NCBI GenBank assembly: GCA_039029935.1
Contig: JBCCFC010000662.1
Coordinates: 1-7,559 of the forward strand
Direction of reading: 5' to 3'
Length of the DNA: 7,559 nucleotides
Source of the DNA: G039029935 sp039029935
Lineage (GTDB): Bacteria; Chloroflexota; Anaerolineae; Caldilineales; Caldilineaceae
Of the stretch, positions 5,427-7,559 are shown piece after piece. A program made the translations under genes and the position numbers. A model generated the notes under the pieces. It was not told the origin of the DNA. It saw only the letters and a list, made by a program, of their open reading frames with translations, and searched no databases. Every line of letters begins with the position of its first letter. Position 1 is the first letter of the stretch.

Positions 5427-6353
5427 ATGAACGTAATCGACAAGCTCACCAACAGAGAGCTAGTCTTGATGGACGGTGCAACGGGGACAGAGCTAGAGCG
5501 GCGCGGTGTACCGATGAATGACAAAAATTGGAGTGGGGTCGCAGTCTATTCGCACCCTGAGATTGTGCAGGCCGTTCACGAAGAGTATCTTGACATTGGT
5601 GCAGATGTCATCACCACCAACACCTTTGCCACGTCACGCTTTAGTTTGACAGATGTTGGCTTGGGTGACAAAACCAGGGAGATCAACACCAATGCCGTGA
5701 CATTGGCAAAGCGCGCACGTGATAACAGGGCGGGCAACCGTGATGTATGGGTCGCTGGCTCACTCTCCTCGGTGATTTTTAAACGGAATCCGACCGCATA
5801 CATTTTGTTTGAAGAGCTATGTGATCATGGACGCGAGATGATTGAGATTTTTGCCGAAAACGAAGCCGATGTCATTGTGCTGGAAATGGTCCGTGATATC
5901 AACTTTATACTGGCAATGGTCGATGTGACAGTGGATGTTGGCTTGCCGATTTGGGTTGGCTTTACGTCACATCAAGATGAGCAAGGACAAACTCGGCTTT
6001 CAAGGAGAAAAAGTACAATGGACTATGGCGTGCTTGATGATGCCTTAAGCCGACTGGTTCAGCATCCTGGTATGAGACGAGCGGGATGTGCCATCAACAC
6101 CATGCACACCGACATTCAGGACACGACACCTGCTCTGGAACGGATTGTGACTCATTGGGATGGCCCAGCAGGTGCATACCCCAACAGTGGCGGGTTTACC
6201 ATGCCCAACTGGCAATTTGTAGACATCATCTCGCCCGAAGCTTTTGTGCAAGAATGCCAAGGGTGGCGCGATATGGGGGCCACTATTTTGGGCGGTTGTT
6301 GCGGCATCGGGCCGGAGCATATACAATTATTGAAGGAACATCTGTTTTCATAG
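5427..6353 (+). CDS. Homocysteine S-methyltransferase-family protein
   Basis: This 308-residue product has the length and (beta/alpha)8 layout of the homocysteine S-methyltransferase (BHMT/MmuM-like) family, which transfers a methyl group to homocysteine through a zinc site. LVLMDGATGTELERRGV (residues 12-28) is the typical first strand and loop. SHPEIVQAVHEEYLDIGADVITTNTFATSR (42-71) is the second signature. ADVIVLEMVRD (147-156) is a mid-barrel strand, and ILGGCCGIGPEHI (287-299) contains the paired zinc cysteines Cys291-Cys292. The first zinc cysteine, usually in a G-(V/I)-N-C motif, is not where expected: the segment reads AGCAINTMHT, with Thr225 at that place and Cys221 four residues earlier. 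It may therefore have an altered metal site or another substrate. AGAGG at 5414-5418 is 8 bases before the ATG. The exonuclease gene follows after 22 bases, so they are probably co-transcribed. Confidence 0.88.
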   Translation: MNVIDKLTNRELVLMDGATGTELERRGVPMNDKNWSGVAVYSHPEIVQAVHEEYLDIGADVITTNTFATSRFSLTDVGLGDKTREINTNAVTLAKRARDNRAGNRDVWVAGSLSSVIFKRNPTAYILFEELCDHGREMIEIFAENEADVIVLEMVRDINFILAMVDVTVDVGLPIWVGFTSHQDEQGQTRLSRRKSTMDYGVLDDALSRLVQHPGMRRAGCAINTMHTDIQDTTPALERIVTHWDGPAGAYPNSGGFTMPNWQFVDIISPEAFVQECQGWRDMGATILGGCCGIGPEHIQLLKEHLFS

Positions 6354-6375
6354 AGAACAAGAAGGGAACCAACCT

Positions 6376-7248
6376 ATGAAAATCCATTTAATCGACGGGA
6401 CATATGAATTATTTCGCGGGTTTTATGGCCCACCACCTAAACTTGCACCGGACGGACGCGAAGTCGGGGCGACAGTCGGTCTGTTACGCAGTCTGATGTC
6501 GCTCCTCAATGATCCCGAAGTCACACATATCGGCTGCGCCTTTGACCATGTGGTGGAATCGTTCCGCAATAACCTCTATGATGGATACAAAACAGGCGAA
6601 GGCATCAACCCCGATTTATATGAACAGTTTGGGTTGGCCGAGGAAGCAGTCGCCGCGCTGGGTATTGTCGTCTGGCCGATGGTCGAGTTTGAGGCCGATG
6701 ATGCCATCGCCACCGCCGCAGTGCGCTTTCAGGATGCTCCCGCCGTTGAACAGGTCGTTATCTGCTCACCGGATAAAGACTTGGCACAGTTGGTACGCGG
6801 CAATCATGTGGTCTGTTGGGACCGTCGCCGTGAAATCATCTATGACGAAGCCAAGGTCATCGAGAAATATGGCGTTGCCCCAGCGTCGATTCCAGATTAC
6901 CTTGCACTGGTGGGTGACAAAGCCGATGGCATTCCGGGGATTGCAGCTTGGGGGGCAAAATCGACCGCGACCGTGCTGACCCAATTTCAACACATTGAGG
7001 CCATCCCCGATGACCTGGAACAGTGGCCGATAAGTGCTGGCCGTGCGCGTCGGCTGGCGCAGAATTTGGCGGATGGCAAGGAAGATGCGTTGCTCTATCG
7101 CCAATTGACCACACTGCGTACCGATGTGCCGTTGAGCGAAAGTTTGGATGAGTTAGAGTGGCGTGGTGCGCGTCAGAACTTTAATCAGCTTTGTGCAGAC
7201 CTTGGGGCGAATGACCTGCCGCCGCGTATCACCCAATGGGTTGAGTAG
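6376..7248 (+). CDS. Stand-alone 5'-3' exonuclease (PolA N-terminal / flap endonuclease type)
   Basis: The 290-residue product matches the 5'-nuclease domain of DNA polymerase I without the polymerase part, as in phage and ExoIX-type stand-alone enzymes. It removes 5' flaps or RNA primers and degrades DNA 5' to 3' with two metal ions. Conserved acids are all present: Asp7 (HLIDGTYELFRGFYG), Asp57 (CAFDHV), the EFEADDAIA cluster (Glu106, Asp108, Asp109), CSPDKDLAQLV (Asp133, Asp135) and VGDKADGIPGI (Asp181, Asp184). Arg64 and the GYK motif (Tyr71, Lys72) fit the substrate-gating residues. The helix-3-turn-helix is GIPGIAAWGAKSTATVL. The C-terminal third is the usual H3TH-following helical part. 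AAGGGA at 6362-6367 lies 8 bases before the ATG. It is cytoplasmic and probably in an operon with the upstream methyltransferase-like gene. Confidence 0.93.
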   Translation: MKIHLIDGTYELFRGFYGPPPKLAPDGREVGATVGLLRSLMSLLNDPEVTHIGCAFDHVVESFRNNLYDGYKTGEGINPDLYEQFGLAEEAVAALGIVVWPMVEFEADDAIATAAVRFQDAPAVEQVVICSPDKDLAQLVRGNHVVCWDRRREIIYDEAKVIEKYGVAPASIPDYLALVGDKADGIPGIAAWGAKSTATVLTQFQHIEAIPDDLEQWPISAGRARRLAQNLADGKEDALLYRQLTTLRTDVPLSESLDELEWRGARQNFNQLCADLGANDLPPRITQWVE

Positions 7249-7253
7249 CAACA

Positions 7254-7541
7254 GTGTTGCAAGAAGACAAAAAGCATCGTTGGTGGCCGTTCTCTGTGGG
7301 ATTACTCACCATTGTGTGTTTCTGCGTGATAGCTATACTTCCGGCTACGCCCCATGCTCAGGCAACCCAGCCTAAGTTACTTTCAATTCTTCGGGCTACG
7401 CCCGACGCTCAGGCAAGGATGCCTAAGCAACAGGTGACGACCTATCTACCGCTTATTGTTGCATCCTCAGTTCCAACAATGACATATTCGTTGCCTTCGT
7501 GTTGGTCTGCATTGAGTCGTGGGTCACATTGTGTGTGGTAG
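7254..7541 (+). CDS. Doubtful small secreted ORF containing REP-like repeats
   Basis: A 95-codon frame starts with GTG 5 bases after the exonuclease stop, with no clear Shine-Dalgarno. Its N-terminus looks like a signal peptide: charged EDKKHRWW, hydrophobic SVGLLTIVCFCVIAILPA, and a possible cleavage after AQA near residue 36. The two repeat copies encode LPATPHAQATQPK (29-41) and LRATPDAQARMPK (46-58), and are followed by TTYLPLIVASSVP, which resembles the YLPL(I/V) motif I associate with Chloroflexota exported proteins. The last 34 codons overlap a more convincing minus-strand gene end, and the tail is rich in Ser, Cys and Trp, as expected of an antisense frame. It may be a real short secreted peptide, a decayed gene start, or chance. 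Confidence 0.33.
   Translation: MLQEDKKHRWWPFSVGLLTIVCFCVIAILPATPHAQATQPKLLSILRATPDAQARMPKQQVTTYLPLIVASSVPTMTYSLPSCWSALSRGSHCVW
7338..7427. repeat. Two REP-like double-hairpin repeats, 51-bp period
   Basis: Copies at 7338-7376 and 7389-7427 match at 32 of 39 bases. In the second copy TCGGGC-TAC-GCCCGA (7391-7405) is a perfect 6-bp hairpin; the first copy's equivalent is degenerate. Both copies then share CTCAGGC and GCCTAAG arms (7357-7363 with 7370-7376; 7408-7414 with 7421-7427), able to form a stem with one mismatch. The 6-nt loops, AACCCA and AAGGAT, differ. The block sits between convergent gene ends, where REP-like elements and bidirectional terminators are often found. Confidence 0.8.
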
Positions 7542-7559
7542 CGTTCTGCCAGATCATCA
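7442..7559 (-). CDS. C-terminus of an unidentified minus-strand protein
   Basis: Reading the minus strand from the right edge gives an open frame of 38 codons to a TAG at 7444-7442. The peptide begins DDLAERYHTQCDPRLNADQ and ends EGNEYVIVGTEDATISGR. It has a balanced, acidic, protein-like composition and ordinary codons, unlike the plus-strand frame it overlaps. I do not recognise the family from this fragment. The gene would be convergent with the exonuclease gene, leaving the REP-like repeats in the space between their ends. The true extent and function lie outside the window. Confidence 0.5.
   Translation of the reverse strand, partial: DDLAERYHTQCDPRLNADQHEGNEYVIVGTEDATISGR

Noticed and set aside
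3600..7248. Anti-phage defence system made from the Uma2 nuclease-fold protein, phosphoesterase and 5' nuclease
   Set aside because: Uma2 genes occur in many copies per genome with no fixed partner, the methyltransferase-like gene and a 209-base spacer interrupt the set, and no recognised sensor, toxin or mobile-element gene is present.

Overview
The window looks like an ordinary chromosomal stretch of a free-living bacterium, most plausibly a Chloroflexota (Anaerolineae/Caldilineae-like) or possibly a cyanobacterium-like genome. The reasons are a roughly balanced base composition, a Uma2-family protein with a coiled-coil tail (a family greatly expanded in those phyla), spacers filled with short-period degenerate repeats, and a possible secreted product carrying a YLPLI motif that I associate with Chloroflexota exported proteins. 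The taxonomic call is inference only. There is no rRNA, tRNA, CRISPR array, transposase or integrase.

Layout from left to right. (1) Minus strand, 1-589: the N-terminal 196 residues of a haloacid-dehalogenase-type HAD hydrolase, cut by the window edge. (2) 590-872: a divergent spacer with a heptanucleotide repeat array and a shorter GGATGAACG-type repeat. (3) 873-1793: a PhyH-type Fe(II)/2-oxoglutarate dioxygenase. (4) 1794-1927: an octanucleotide repeat array closed by 11-bp inverted ends. (5) 1928-2731: a 2-keto-4-pentenoate hydratase/FAH-fold enzyme. (6) 2814-3845: a Uma2 (DUF820) protein with internal 30-bp and 42-bp coding repeats, overlapping by 8 bp (7) 3838-5217, a metallophosphoesterase with an unusual metal-site pattern and a C-terminal extension. 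(8) 5218-5426: a spacer with a 15-bp perfect inverted repeat. (9) 5427-6353: a homocysteine S-methyltransferase-family protein that appears to lack the first zinc cysteine. (10) 6376-7248: a stand-alone PolA-type 5'-3' exonuclease, 22 bp downstream. (11) 7249-7559: two REP-like double-hairpin repeats, a questionable short secreted ORF on the plus strand, and the C-terminus of a minus-strand gene entering from the right.

How the genes relate: two pairs are close enough to be co-transcribed (Uma2 + metallophosphoesterase; methyltransferase-like + exonuclease). The dioxygenase and hydratase are co-directional and could both serve catabolism, but 134 bp of repeat separates them. I see no convincing new multi-gene system. 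The most unusual material is non-coding: almost every spacer over 100 bp carries its own distinct repeat or inverted-repeat element, and several have stem-forming ends. The best protein-level oddities are the altered metal ligands in the methyltransferase-like protein and the metallophosphoesterase.
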